Shown here: positions 28,792 through 38,566 of the stretch, piece by piece | Layout of the letters: every line of letters begins with the position of its first letter | How positions within the stretch are numbered: the stretch's first letter is position 1 | Origin: Marinicella sediminis | GTDB taxonomy: Bacteria > Pseudomonadota > Gammaproteobacteria > Xanthomonadales > Marinicellaceae | Direction of reading: 5' to 3' | NCBI RefSeq assembly: GCF_002000055.1 | Contig: NZ_MVBD01000010.1 | Span: 80,556-144,555, forward strand | DNA: 64,000 bases | The notes under the pieces: model-generated | Told to the model about the DNA's origin: nothing | What the model saw: only the letters and a program-made list of their open reading frames with translations | Databases searched by the model: none | Position numbers and translations under genes: made by a program

Positions 28792-30255
28792 ATGAAACAC
28801 ACCTTACTCTATTTGACTGTACTGATCAGCACAGAAGTCACTGCGCAGAACTGGCAAGGAAAAGCATCTCAAACCCTACTGGACCAGCTGACGCAGACAG
28901 AACAGGTTGAGATGCTGGTTACTTTTCATGCACCAAAGGTCCCGTTGAACAGTGGTTCGTTCAACAACCACACGGATCGTCTTCAACACCAGGTTTCTGT
29001 GTTAAAAAATCAGACGCGCCTGGCTCAACAGCAGGTCATCAAGCACCTCGAGTCGCAACAGATCATTTACCGCTCATTCTGGATCAACAACAGTTTGCTG
29101 GTGACTGTCAACCAACAACAAATGGCTGAGATACTGGAGTTTGATGAAATTAAATCAGCTCACAGCAACCTGCCTCATCAAATCAACATACCAAACGCCA
29201 ATGGCTCAGCTGTCAAAAGCATCAATGGCATCGAATGGAATGTCAGCATGGTCAATGCCCCACAGGCATGGGGGTTGGGGCACACAGGTCAGGGAATAGT
29301 TGTGGCTGGCCAGGATACTGGCTATCAATGGAATCATCCAGCCATCATCAATCAATACCGTGGCTGGGATGGACAAACTGCTGACCACCATTACAACTGG
29401 CATGACAGCATCAACAACCCCACCGTAAGTTGTGGCAGCGCGCCTTGTGATGATCATGGGCATGGCAGTCACACCATGGGTACCATTGTGGGCGATGATG
29501 GCGGCAGCAATCAGGTGGGTGTGGCCCCTGATGCACGCTGGATTGGTTGCCGCAATATGGATGTCGGCAATGGCACACCCGCAACTTATACTGAGTGCTT
29601 TCAGTGGTTTATGGAACCCACAGACCTGAATGGCAACAACCCTGACATCACCAAAGCTCCCCACATCATCAATAACTCCTGGGGCTGCCCGGGTTTTGAA
29701 GGCTGTACAGAACCAGATGTCTTGTTGAACACCGTAGAAAACGTAGTAGATGCCGGGATACTGGTGGTGGTTGCCGCCGGAAATGACGGCTCATCCTGTC
29801 AAACCATAAACACCCCTGCTGCCATTTATCAGGCCAGTCTAACGGTTGGCTCGACCACCAGCAGCGATGTGATTTCGGGTTTCAGCAGCCGTGGGCAAAT
29901 CACGGTAGATGGTTCCAATCGCATCAAACCCGACCTCTCTGCACCTGGCAGCTCTGTGCGATCAGCCAATAATTCCGGAAGTTATTCAACCTTCAGTGGC
30001 ACCAGCATGGCTTCTCCTAACGTTGCCGGTGTTGCTGCACTGGTGATGTCTGCCAACCATCAAATGATTGGCCAGCCACGAATGGTTAAGCATATATTGA
30101 CTCAAACCGCTGTGGCCAAAACGACCAACCAGGATTGTGGTGGGGTCGATGGCAGCAGCATTCCGAACAACACATATGGCCACGGCAGAATTGATGCTTT
30201 GGCAGCAGTCAACTATGCCCGGGATCTGATTTATTACCATGATTTTAATGAATGA
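28792..30255 (+). CDS. Secreted subtilisin-like S8 serine peptidase
   Basis: A 487-residue exported protease. The signal peptide MKHTLLYLTVLISTEVTAQ is followed by an inhibitor-like prodomain (about 30-145) and the S8 catalytic domain. The triad is complete: D175 in AGQDTGY, H224 in DHGHGSH and S405 in SGTSMASPNVAG, with the oxyanion Asn in HIINNSWG. Several cysteine pairs (CGSAPC, CPGFEGC) suggest disulphides. The C-terminus LIYYHDFNE is a degenerate form of the Phe-rich acidic tail on other secreted proteins here. The frame continues upstream to 28729, but the ATG at 28792 begins the signal peptide. The stop overlaps the next gene's start region. Confidence 0.92.
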   Translation: MKHTLLYLTVLISTEVTAQNWQGKASQTLLDQLTQTEQVEMLVTFHAPKVPLNSGSFNNHTDRLQHQVSVLKNQTRLAQQQVIKHLESQQIIYRSFWINNSLLVTVNQQQMAEILEFDEIKSAHSNLPHQINIPNANGSAVKSINGIEWNVSMVNAPQAWGLGHTGQGIVVAGQDTGYQWNHPAIINQYRGWDGQTADHHYNWHDSINNPTVSCGSAPCDDHGHGSHTMGTIVGDDGGSNQVGVAPDARWIGCRNMDVGNGTPATYTECFQWFMEPTDLNGNNPDITKAPHIINNSWGCPGFEGCTEPDVLLNTVENVVDAGILVVVAAGNDGSSCQTINTPAAIYQASLTVGSTTSSDVISGFSSRGQITVDGSNRIKPDLSAPGSSVRSANNSGSYSTFSGTSMASPNVAGVAALVMSANHQMIGQPRMVKHILTQTAVAKTTNQDCGGVDGSSIPNNTYGHGRIDALAAVNYARDLIYYHDFNE

Positions 30256-30829
30256 CAATAGCATGACACAAAACACAGAATTCCAAACCATGACAACAAC
30301 AAAAAAGTCGCATTGGTTCATATGGATATTGGCTTTTCAGCTGCCAATGTTGCCAGCAGAATCTGCGGTCACTGAACAACAGAATGACAAACCACTCACT
30401 TCACAACATAAGGAGCAAGCTGAATGGCAGTCATACCAACAAAAACTGGGCGGCTTTTTACAAGCCTTTGATGCAGTCAAGATTCAGAAAGCCAACAAAA
30501 TCAAAGAACAGCTGATGCCGGCCATGCAACGCGAAGTACAACAGCTGAATCAACAGATTCAAGACATAAAGAAACAACTTAAATTAGCCAGCGAAGTGGA
30601 AGATCCGGAACAGACTCAAGAATCGCAACAGTCACTTCATGAACAACTGAAAGCACTGAAACAGAAAAACACACGCATGTCTTTCATTTACAAACACCTC
30701 AAGGCTTATCAGTTTCAGGCACGCAATATCAAAACCGCCGGGGTGGTCAGAAAAGACATGCTACTGGAATTTGCAGAATTGATGAAGTCCGGCCAGAATG
30801 GCAAGGAGTCCGAATCAAACAAGCCTTAG
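30239..30829 (+). CDS. Exported coiled-coil protein of unknown function
   Basis: Up to 196 residues. A hydrophobic segment (WFIWILAFQLPMLPAESA) looks like a signal peptide. The mature part is highly charged and Gln-rich with heptad-like repeats from about residue 75 to 165 (QREVQQLNQQIQDIKKQL, SQQSLHEQLKALKQK), which predicts a long coiled coil. The start is uncertain: 30239, 30248, 30263 and 30290 all have ATG codons in frame, none with a clear ribosome site. The first two overlap the subtilase stop and would be translated by coupling. No family is recognised. It may assist or be processed by the subtilase, but that is inferred only from adjacency. Confidence 0.65.
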   Translation: MILMNDNSMTQNTEFQTMTTTKKSHWFIWILAFQLPMLPAESAVTEQQNDKPLTSQHKEQAEWQSYQQKLGGFLQAFDAVKIQKANKIKEQLMPAMQREVQQLNQQIQDIKKQLKLASEVEDPEQTQESQQSLHEQLKALKQKNTRMSFIYKHLKAYQFQARNIKTAGVVRKDMLLEFAELMKSGQNGKESESNKP

Positions 30830-30941
30830 GGCGAACAACCACCTGATCAGCCATCTGCAACTGATCAGCCTGACCAGTGAGCTGCTCTGTTGAATTAAAT
30901 GGTGTAAGATGTGTTGATCAGCAAATTCATCACACATTACC

Positions 30942-31385
30942 ATGATCAGACAAATGACCCCTTATGAGCTGCTGGATCTGGCACTTTCATTAAGCACCCG
31001 CATTGACACCCATTGGGCTCTTTTTATCAGTGTCCATCTCGCATTGATAGGCGGCCTGATCTATGTGGACAGACCTTTGTCCAAACGGGAAAAAGCAGGT
31101 GCCATAATGGTCTACACAGGCTTTGCCTTGATCAATTTCTACATGATGAAAGCCCAGGCTAAATTTTTGGCCAGTGTCTATGAGCAAATTGACCAAATCA
31201 AAGACCAACCCTGTTGTCAGGACAACGCAGTGGTGTCACACATTGCCGGTCTGAACGCTGTGAATGCCAATGACATGCTGATCAATTCAATCATCATTGT
31301 ACATCTGCTGATGCTGCTGGTCATCCTGTTAACCATAACCTTTGACAAGCAAGTCAGTGCAGTGAAGTCGCCTTCGGGTGACTGA
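30942..31385 (+). CDS. Three-helix membrane protein of unknown function
   Basis: A 147-residue protein with three hydrophobic segments: about 24-42 (WALFISVHLALIGGLIYV), 52-70 (AGAIMVYTGFALINFYMM) and 113-132 (SIIIVHLLMLLVILLTITF). A polar loop between the second and third contains adjacent cysteines (QPCCQD). No family is recognised. It converges with the RND efflux gene, whose stop is 13 bases away on the other strand. It has its own 112-base upstream region. An ATG at codon 5 is an alternative start. Confidence 0.65.
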   Translation: MIRQMTPYELLDLALSLSTRIDTHWALFISVHLALIGGLIYVDRPLSKREKAGAIMVYTGFALINFYMMKAQAKFLASVYEQIDQIKDQPCCQDNAVVSHIAGLNAVNANDMLINSIIIVHLLMLLVILLTITFDKQVSAVKSPSGD

Positions 31386-31397
31386 AGCCGAAGGCAT

Positions 31398-34300
31398 TCA
31401 GTCGTTGTCATCCAGCAAGGCTTCATTGAATCGATATTCATTGAACTTAACCCGGTACAACAAGCCATACATCACCGGAATGAATAACAAGGTAATCAAG
31501 CTACCGAATAACAAGCCCACCATGATGCTCACAGCCATACCTTCCCACATCTCACCTCCACTGAGGTATAAAGGAACCAAACCAAGAACGGTGGTGAATG
31601 TGGCCAGCAGTATCGGTCTGAAACGTTGCAGGCATGCCACCACGATGGCATCCTGGACCAATCTGCCGGGTACCTGACGCTCGATGCCAATCCGGTCCAG
31701 TAACACGATGGCATTATTGATAACGATGCCTGCCAGAGAGATCACCCCCAGAAATGGCATGAACCCAAATGGTTCACCAAACGTCAGTAAACCAATGACC
31801 ACGCCAATGACCCCCAAAGGAATGGTCATCAGCACCATGCTCACATGACGCAATGAATTGAATTGGATCACCAACAACAGAATGATGATGAATCCGGACA
31901 AGGGTAAATAGGAAACCACCGAACCCATGCTTTCAGCCGATTGTTCAGCGTCACCACCCAATTGATGACTGTAGTTTTCCGGCCAGACACTGGTTTGCTG
32001 TTCTTCCAGCCACGGTTTCATGATGGCCGTGATGGCTGATGCATTACCGCTGGCGGTCAATTTACTGGAGATGTTGATGGTTCTGATCAGGTCCAGGCGT
32101 TTTATCTTGGAATACTGCCACTGAGGAATGATGTTTGCCACCTGTAACAAAGGCACACTTCGTCCTGTAGACTGGGCATAGACATTCAGGGTTTCCAGTG
32201 ACGACAGGCTTTGTTGCTGATTCACATCACTGCGCATTATGATGGGAATGGTTTTGTTGTCTTCGCGGTATTCTCCGGTTTTGAAGCCATCGAGCACTGT
32301 TTTCAATGACGTGGCAATGTCCTGGCTGGTCACACCTGCTGATTGTGCCCGGTTCTGATCAATGTCAATCAGGAACTTTTTGCTTTTGGGCCCCCAATCG
32401 TCTTTTACGTTTTTGGTGCCGGGCAGCTGAGACAGTTTGAGTTTGATGCTTTCCGCAATGATCGCCAATTGGTCAGGATCATCTCCTGAGACTTTGATCT
32501 CAATCGGTACTCCTCCGCCACCACCGGCAAGCACACCAACTTTGACTTCTGCGTTGGGAAAGCGCTCAAAACTGAATTCATCGAGGGCTTCAATCACCCT
32601 GTTATTCACCATAAACGAAGATGTGTTGATCAACATATGTGCATAACTGGAATCAGCCTCTTCCTGCGCATACCCCAAGTCATATGACTCAGGCCCCTTG
32701 CCGATGTATGATGACCAATCCAGGATGCCTGTAGTCCGACCATCTTCAACCAGCCATTGTTCTTCCATGTATCGTTCGAGCTCAGAAACCACTGCTGTGG
32801 TGGACTCAATGCGTGTGCCTGCAGGCAGATTGATATCGACGGTCACCAGGTTGCGGTCACTGTCAGGAAAAAACAAAAAGTCAATATAACGAAAACCGGA
32901 AAGGGCCGTGACAAAAGCCAGCAGAACCAGGCCGATCACTTTCAGACGATGATGCAAAGCCGCCACAATCAGCAACTGATACATTCGCTTCAGCCTGAGA
33001 ATGATGCGATCCACCAAACCCGGTTGCTGATTGGGATCGATCTTCAAAAACAGATAACAGAACAAGGTTATCACGGTAAGTGCAATCACCCACGATGATA
33101 ACAAGGCGATGGTGATCACCACAAAAATAGGCCCAACAATATCACCCATGGTTGTTGGTGACATATAAAAAGCCAGAAAAGCAGCCGAGGTGGTCAAGGT
33201 TGAAATCAATAAGGGCATGATCAGCTCTCCGGCTGAGTCCACGGCAGCCTGCAAAGCACTGGTTCCCCGTTCCATTTTCACCATGATGCTTTCGGCCACC
33301 ACAATGGCATTGTCCACCAGCATACCCAAAGCCATGATCAGCGCCGCCAGGGTCACCTGGTTCAGTCCGGTATCAATCATGCCCATAATCATCAGGGTCA
33401 TGATGGTCACAATGGGAATCAAACTGGCTATGATCAACCCGGTACGAAAACCCAGAAACAACAGCATCACCAATAACACAATAGTGATCGACTGCATCAG
33501 ATTAATCACGAAATCATCAATCTTGACTTCAATGTATGTGTCCATTGATGACACCCTGAATAATTCCAGACCCACCGGTAGTTTTTGTTGCCATCGATCG
33601 ATGGTTTGATCGACCGCTTCTCCCAGATCGATGACATTGGCCAGGTCTTTGAGGTTGATGTGTAAAGAAACTGCCCGTTGTCCATTGTAACGAACCACTT
33701 GCACTGGCGGGTCAATGTACGATTTGGCCACCATGGCAATGTCACCCAATTGAATCAGTTGACTGCCACCCTCACCCACTGGGATCAACATGCTGCGGAT
33801 GTCACTCACATCATTGAAATTGCCGGTTGGCTCAAGAATTATCCGCTCATTACCCAGGTTAATCTGCCCGCCTGAACTGACAATATTGGTGCTGCCAATG
33901 AAATTTTTAAGCATGTTGGCCGTCAGACCATATTCATTCAGTTTGGCGTTGTCGAATTCAACGAACACCCGCTCCTCTTGCAACCCTCCCATCGCCACTT
34001 TGGCGGCTTCAGGGATTTTGATCAAATCATCTCGGATGTCGTCGGCATAAGATTTCATTTGTGCATAACTGAAACCGTCTGAGGTCAGGCCAACCACGAT
34101 GCCATAAACATCACCGATGCCATCATCATTTAAATCTGGATTGACCCCGTCGGGTAAACCTTCGATGTCTTCCAGTTTTCGGCGTAAACGATCCCAGACA
34201 CCCTGCATGTCTGCCGCTTTGACTTCATCTTTCAGGGTAACAGAAACCACCGACAAACCTGTTCTGGACGTGCTGGTCACTTCTTTCAGTTCTGGCAGTT

Positions 34301-34517
34301 CCTGAGCCACTTGTTCAATTTTATCAGTGACCAATTGTTCCACCCGTTCCGGGCTGGCACCAGGAAAAGATGACACCACCGAAGCCACCCGCACTGTGAA
34401 TGGCGGCATGCTGTCACGTGACAATGTTGAGTAAATGGCCATACCCATGACAATGATACTCAGCAAGACCACCCAGGTGATGCGGTTTTGTTTGATTGAA
34501 AGTTCGGCAATATTCAT
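31398..34517 (-). CDS. RND-family efflux pump inner-membrane transporter
   Basis: A 1039-residue AcrB/HAE1-type permease. It has the standard plan of two sets of six membrane helices and two large periplasmic loops. The proton-relay helix is seen as ALGMLVDNAIVVAESI, and the second half repeats the family sequence GVISLAGIVINNAIVLLDRI. It forms the proton-driven trimer of a tripartite efflux system with the adaptor encoded 2 bases upstream and the unusual TolC fusion. The N-terminus (IKQNRITWVVLLSIIVMGM) is like pumps of the MexF/VexF and CzcA-like borderline group; substrates, whether drugs, metals or lipids, cannot be inferred. It is the last gene of the operon. Confidence 0.92.
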   Translation of the reverse strand: MNIAELSIKQNRITWVVLLSIIVMGMAIYSTLSRDSMPPFTVRVASVVSSFPGASPERVEQLVTDKIEQVAQELPELKEVTSTSRTGLSVVSVTLKDEVKAADMQGVWDRLRRKLEDIEGLPDGVNPDLNDDGIGDVYGIVVGLTSDGFSYAQMKSYADDIRDDLIKIPEAAKVAMGGLQEERVFVEFDNAKLNEYGLTANMLKNFIGSTNIVSSGGQINLGNERIILEPTGNFNDVSDIRSMLIPVGEGGSQLIQLGDIAMVAKSYIDPPVQVVRYNGQRAVSLHINLKDLANVIDLGEAVDQTIDRWQQKLPVGLELFRVSSMDTYIEVKIDDFVINLMQSITIVLLVMLLFLGFRTGLIIASLIPIVTIMTLMIMGMIDTGLNQVTLAALIMALGMLVDNAIVVAESIMVKMERGTSALQAAVDSAGELIMPLLISTLTTSAAFLAFYMSPTTMGDIVGPIFVVITIALLSSWVIALTVITLFCYLFLKIDPNQQPGLVDRIILRLKRMYQLLIVAALHHRLKVIGLVLLAFVTALSGFRYIDFLFFPDSDRNLVTVDINLPAGTRIESTTAVVSELERYMEEQWLVEDGRTTGILDWSSYIGKGPESYDLGYAQEEADSSYAHMLINTSSFMVNNRVIEALDEFSFERFPNAEVKVGVLAGGGGGVPIEIKVSGDDPDQLAIIAESIKLKLSQLPGTKNVKDDWGPKSKKFLIDIDQNRAQSAGVTSQDIATSLKTVLDGFKTGEYREDNKTIPIIMRSDVNQQQSLSSLETLNVYAQSTGRSVPLLQVANIIPQWQYSKIKRLDLIRTINISSKLTASGNASAITAIMKPWLEEQQTSVWPENYSHQLGGDAEQSAESMGSVVSYLPLSGFIIILLLVIQFNSLRHVSMVLMTIPLGVIGVVIGLLTFGEPFGFMPFLGVISLAGIVINNAIVLLDRIGIERQVPGRLVQDAIVVACLQRFRPILLATFTTVLGLVPLYLSGGEMWEGMAVSIMVGLLFGSLITLLFIPVMYGLLYRVKFNEYRFNEALLDDND

Positions 34518-34519
34518 GT

Positions 34520-35635
34520 TCAGGGTAATTCCGAAAGTTTGACGGCTTGCCCATCGAGCAAAGTCTGTAAACCAGCGGTGGCAATCAACTGACCGTCTTG
34601 CAAACCAGCCAGCACTTCAAAACCTTCGCTGGTCAGAGAACCAATGCTGATGAGTTGTTTTCTGGCCACATAGGCATCACCCTCTGGAACCAATAAAAAC
34701 ACAAAGCGGCCTCTGGCATCTTCACCCACGGCACTGGCTGGCACCAGCAATTTAGGTGAAGTTGATGCGCGGGCATCCGATTGTTGGTATTTGAATGTCA
34801 CATTGGCAGCCATGCCGGATTTAATCGCTGCTGTTGGCTGCAAAACATTAACCACCACGGGGTATGTCGAGGTGTTGACATCAATGGATGGCGAAATTTC
34901 TTTGACCACTCCAACAAATTGTTGGTTTTGCAGGGACACAAAATCAACGGTTACCGGCATATCCACGGACAAGTCGTTGATGAAGCTTTCCGGAACCCCC
35001 AATGCAATGTCCATCATGTTGCCGGCATTGATGGTACCTACCACTTGTCCGGCACTGACATTTTCATTCAACTCAACCGCCACCGAAGCAATTTCACCAT
35101 CAGCAGAAGCATACAAGTAACCGTGATTGATCTGGTCCTTCTGAATTTGCACATTGCGGGTGGCAGAAGCAAAATCCTGTTCTGCGGTTCTGGCCGCATC
35201 TTTGGCAGCTTCAAGGTCACTCAGTGAAGAACCCCCCTTTTCATAAAGGGCTTTGACGCGGTCCAGATTCAGTTTGGCGGTTTTCATGCGTGACTCTGAG
35301 CTGTTTCTGGTTGAAATTGAATTTTCATAATTCAGCTGAGCTTGAATATTATCCAGCTTGGCCAACAGCGCGCCCTGGGTGACTTTTTGCCCCAGTGTCA
35401 TGTTCAGCTCTGACAAGATACCCGAGCTGCGGAAACTCAGCTTGATGACCTGATCCGACTGAGATGTGCCACTGAATGTCCGTTCGCGTTCACCTCCGGA
35501 TATCTTGACTTGTTGATACATCACCGGTCTTAACACCGGCTCAGCATCCACAGGTTCCGATTCACAGCCACTCAGCCATATCAGGGTAAACAGTATCATA
35601 ATGATGTATTGATTGTTTTTCATGAGTTCACTCAT
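34520..35635 (-). CDS. RND efflux periplasmic adaptor (membrane-fusion lipoprotein)
   Basis: A 371-residue HlyD/AcrA-type adaptor. The N-terminus has a lipobox (WLSGC, cysteine at about residue 24), so the protein is anchored to the inner membrane. Order of domains: beta-barrel/lipoyl start (IKLSFRSSGILSELNMTLGQ), alpha-hairpin (about 95-165, ARTAEQDFASATRNV), second lipoyl half (HGYLYASADGEIASV) and C-terminal barrel (VPASAVGEDARGRFVFL). It bridges the transporter encoded next and the outer-membrane channel encoded before. The ATG at 35635 overlaps the end of the TolC-fusion gene by 8 bases; an ATG at 35623 is an alternative. Confidence 0.9.
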   Translation of the reverse strand: MSELMKNNQYIIMILFTLIWLSGCESEPVDAEPVLRPVMYQQVKISGGERERTFSGTSQSDQVIKLSFRSSGILSELNMTLGQKVTQGALLAKLDNIQAQLNYENSISTRNSSESRMKTAKLNLDRVKALYEKGGSSLSDLEAAKDAARTAEQDFASATRNVQIQKDQINHGYLYASADGEIASVAVELNENVSAGQVVGTINAGNMMDIALGVPESFINDLSVDMPVTVDFVSLQNQQFVGVVKEISPSIDVNTSTYPVVVNVLQPTAAIKSGMAANVTFKYQQSDARASTSPKLLVPASAVGEDARGRFVFLLVPEGDAYVARKQLISIGSLTSEGFEVLAGLQDGQLIATAGLQTLLDGQAVKLSELP

Positions 35636-37976
35636 CCCCTCTTTGTTTGTTCAAATGGTCAAAAAATTCAGCCTTGAATGCAGCATTCTCGGCAGGTGAA
35701 TTGAGCAAAAAGTATTGCCCCATAAAGCGTTCAAGTTGCAGCCCGTTGAGTAAGAAATTATAAATCGCATTCGCGCTGGCCAATTGTGCGCTGATGTAAT
35801 TGTTTTGTGCATCAATCAATTGCACGATGTTAACTGCGCCATTGGTGTACGACGCCTGAGTCAGCTCCAGCGATTCTTTGGCTGTGGCTTCTGAAACTTC
35901 AGACAATTGAATATTGGACATTTCATTGACCAAGCTGAGGATTCCACTGCGCACATTGACATCGATGCTTTGTTCAGTGCTTTGCCGGTTGATGTTCAAT
36001 TGATCCTTGCGTAAAAGGGCCGCGTACAGATCGGTATTGAATTGATTCCGACTGAAAATGGGTACCGAAACGGTCAGGGCAATGTTGTAATTATCATCCA
36101 GAAATGAACCACCTGGAGGTGGCAGGCTGCCCGCACCATTGCGGTCAAAGGTTTTGTTGTACTGGCCCTGTAATGCCACAGTGGGTAGAAACCGGCTTTT
36201 GCCATTCAACCGGATTTCTTGTTCCGCAGCAGCAATGTTGTGTTTCAGTGATTTCAGTTCAGGGGCATTTTGTTTGGCTTTGTAAATCACAAAATCAATG
36301 AACGGGTCCCGCAATTCTGGATCATCAAGCAACTCCCGCATCAAGTTGTAGTTGTAGGCTTTGAAAACGCCTTCATCCATAGCCACATCAACGATGTCAA
36401 TTTCAGCATCAATGGGATTATTCATCACCTGATTGAGGTTGATGTAAGCCTGTTCAAGTTGGTTAGCTGCTTCAACCATGGCTTGGGTATTTTGCGCTTT
36501 GGCACTTTGGAACCGGAGGGTGTCGGACTTTCCGGACTGACCGATTTCGTAACTTTGTTTCGCCAGTTTAAGGTTGTCTTTCGTTAACTTCAGATTCAAT
36601 AACTGGATTTGGGCATTGGTTTTCAAAACCAGCACATTGAAATAAGCGTTGATGGCACTGAATACGCTGTCCAGTTGACTGGCATTGAAACGTTGTTGTT
36701 GTGCTGCCAACAAATTTTGCTGAATGCCGATGTTGGCATTCGCGGCGTTGGAATACAGGGTTTGACTGATTGTGAGGCTGCCACTGGTTGAAAATTCGGG
36801 ATTTGATCCGCCGCTGATGGCAGCCAGATCGGGATCCACATACAGCCCGTTCAATGTCGTTGAAATGCTCGGTTTGTAGTTATTTCTGGAACTGTCCAGA
36901 TTGTTTTGGGCCAGTGCTGTGTCAATGGCTTCTGCTTGCAGCTGTAAATTGTTTTGCAGCACTTGCTCAATGACATCAACCAGATTGTAATTGGCCTTGG
37001 AAAGGGCATTATAAAAACCACCCACAAAGTCGGTGTTGGCCAGTAAGCTGTACTTGATAGGGACACCAATGGCTTCAGCCGTGTTGTAATTGATGGTCAA
37101 CTGTTCAGTGTAATCAATGAATACCGGCATTTGGCTCAATGGCGTTCCAGATACATAATCATCCACAGTCAGTGCGATGCGCCTGAAAAACTGATCAATG
37201 TCCCCAGCCGCCTGGTGACTGGCCATGATGCCGTTTTTGACCTGATCTACGCCGTTGATGGTGAATGATGGCATGGATCGTTCAATCAAGTGAACCGCCA
37301 ATTTCTGCACATCTTCAGGAGCAAGAAAAAAACCACCTGCCAGATACAGGGCATCAATGCCATCCAGTTGACTTAACAGGTCATCCACTGAGCGGAAAGG
37401 AATGATTTTGTGGTCAGCATTCAAGCCCTCCAGGGCTTGCCCAAAAACCCGCTGGGTGTCAAGAAATTCAACGATACCTCCATCCACAGCAACACCCACT
37501 GTTTTAAAGTGAGTTAATTGCTTGAGTTTCTCTAAATCATTGGTGAACGATTCTGACTCAATCAGATAGGTAAAATTGTCAATGCCTGATGTAGCCCGGG
37601 CAATGTCCAGATCATTGTAATCCTGATTGATGGCACCAAACAAAATGGTGGGTTTCTGGTGAATCGTCTGACGACTAACCACCTGACTGGTAATAACCCC
37701 AAAGGCGATGATCAGGTCCACATCTGATGACATCAGCTGTTGGTATTGTTGTTCAGCTGTTGACAACTGGAAATGATTGATAAAAACCCGCTCTTCTGGA
37801 AAATATAAATCGGCATCTTCTCCAACCACAGCAGTGATTTCCTGTTGCAACTGAGTCAGCAACTGATTGGTTTGTGTGGTCTGGTTATCCAACATAAAAC
37901 CAATCGTGATTGTTTTGGCCATGGTCCACTCACCAAGAAACAACATCCCCATGAACAACCAAGCTTTTCTTTTCAT
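35628..37976 (-). CDS. Fusion of periplasmic binding protein and TolC-type outer-membrane channel
   Basis: A 782-residue protein about 300 residues longer than usual TolC homologues. After a signal peptide (LFMGMLFLGEWTMA), residues about 20-320 match the ABC-transporter substrate-binding fold: TITIGFMLDNQTTQTNQLL, DVDLIIAFGVITSQVV, PTILFGAINQDY, GVAVDGGIVEF, and a clear second lobe. The remaining 450 residues are a TolC-family channel (two halves with long helices such as LLNLKLTKDNLKLAKQSYEI and LELTQASYTNGAVNIVQLID). It is the first gene of the RND operon, so it would supply the outer-membrane part and perhaps capture a ligand in the periplasm. The ATG at 37976 is preferred over a GTG at 37988 because GGAAGG sits just upstream. 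No frameshift is seen at the junction. Confidence 0.85.
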   Translation of the reverse strand: MKRKAWLFMGMLFLGEWTMAKTITIGFMLDNQTTQTNQLLTQLQQEITAVVGEDADLYFPEERVFINHFQLSTAEQQYQQLMSSDVDLIIAFGVITSQVVSRQTIHQKPTILFGAINQDYNDLDIARATSGIDNFTYLIESESFTNDLEKLKQLTHFKTVGVAVDGGIVEFLDTQRVFGQALEGLNADHKIIPFRSVDDLLSQLDGIDALYLAGGFFLAPEDVQKLAVHLIERSMPSFTINGVDQVKNGIMASHQAAGDIDQFFRRIALTVDDYVSGTPLSQMPVFIDYTEQLTINYNTAEAIGVPIKYSLLANTDFVGGFYNALSKANYNLVDVIEQVLQNNLQLQAEAIDTALAQNNLDSSRNNYKPSISTTLNGLYVDPDLAAISGGSNPEFSTSGSLTISQTLYSNAANANIGIQQNLLAAQQQRFNASQLDSVFSAINAYFNVLVLKTNAQIQLLNLKLTKDNLKLAKQSYEIGQSGKSDTLRFQSAKAQNTQAMVEAANQLEQAYINLNQVMNNPIDAEIDIVDVAMDEGVFKAYNYNLMRELLDDPELRDPFIDFVIYKAKQNAPELKSLKHNIAAAEQEIRLNGKSRFLPTVALQGQYNKTFDRNGAGSLPPPGGSFLDDNYNIALTVSVPIFSRNQFNTDLYAALLRKDQLNINRQSTEQSIDVNVRSGILSLVNEMSNIQLSEVSEATAKESLELTQASYTNGAVNIVQLIDAQNNYISAQLASANAIYNFLLNGLQLERFMGQYFLLNSPAENAAFKAEFFDHLNKQRGDE

Positions 37977-38107
37977 TTCACCTTCCACTTTTCATGATCT
38001 GAACATTATAAACACAACGCAGGAAGAGTACGCAAGCCGTTTACAGCACCGGGCAGTCAAACATTCTTTTAATGAATGGTTAACCACGCTTGGGTATACT
38101 GTCCTTC

Positions 38108-38566
38108 ATGACAAGCAATCCTTTCATCACCGGCTCACTGTTGATCACCCTGTCCGTGGTTTTCCATGTCGCCGCATTGGTGCTGTTATCTAAGTTTCTT
38201 AAACAACTTAACCAAACAGTCTGTGCTTGGCCTCAGTTGATTCGAAAATTACTGCTGCTGAGCTTTGCCGTGTTGTACGTGATTGTGGTGCATACCATTG
38301 AGATCGTCATCTGGGCTGGGTGGTATGTCCACCTTGGTGAGTTTGACTCATTCATACAAGCGGTTTACTTTTCCACCGTCACCGCTACCACCCTGGGATA
38401 CGGAGACCTGACACTCAGCACGGCCAATCAAATGATCAGTGGCTTTGAAGCCATCGGTGGTTTGGTTTTGTTTGGCGTCAGTACCGCGTTTTTTATTAAG
38501 CTGATCGGCATATTCTTTGATCCTGATCAGTCATCCGGACATTTTAAAATGGATGACCGGTCATGA
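38108..38566 (+). CDS. Two-pore-helix potassium channel-like protein
   Basis: A 152-residue inner-membrane protein. It has about four hydrophobic segments; the selectivity filter TTLGYGDLTL with its pore helix (FIQAVYFSTVTAT) sits between the last two, as in Ion_trans_2 channels. There is no voltage sensor and no RCK domain. It probably conducts K+. The ATG at 38108 is preferred to a TTG at 38090. The stop overlaps the start of the next gene (ATGA), indicating translational coupling with an amino-acid lyase-like gene. The divergent RND operon shares the upstream region. Confidence 0.8.
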   Translation: MTSNPFITGSLLITLSVVFHVAALVLLSKFLKQLNQTVCAWPQLIRKLLLLSFAVLYVIVVHTIEIVIWAGWYVHLGEFDSFIQAVYFSTVTATTLGYGDLTLSTANQMISGFEAIGGLVLFGVSTAFFIKLIGIFFDPDQSSGHFKMDDRS

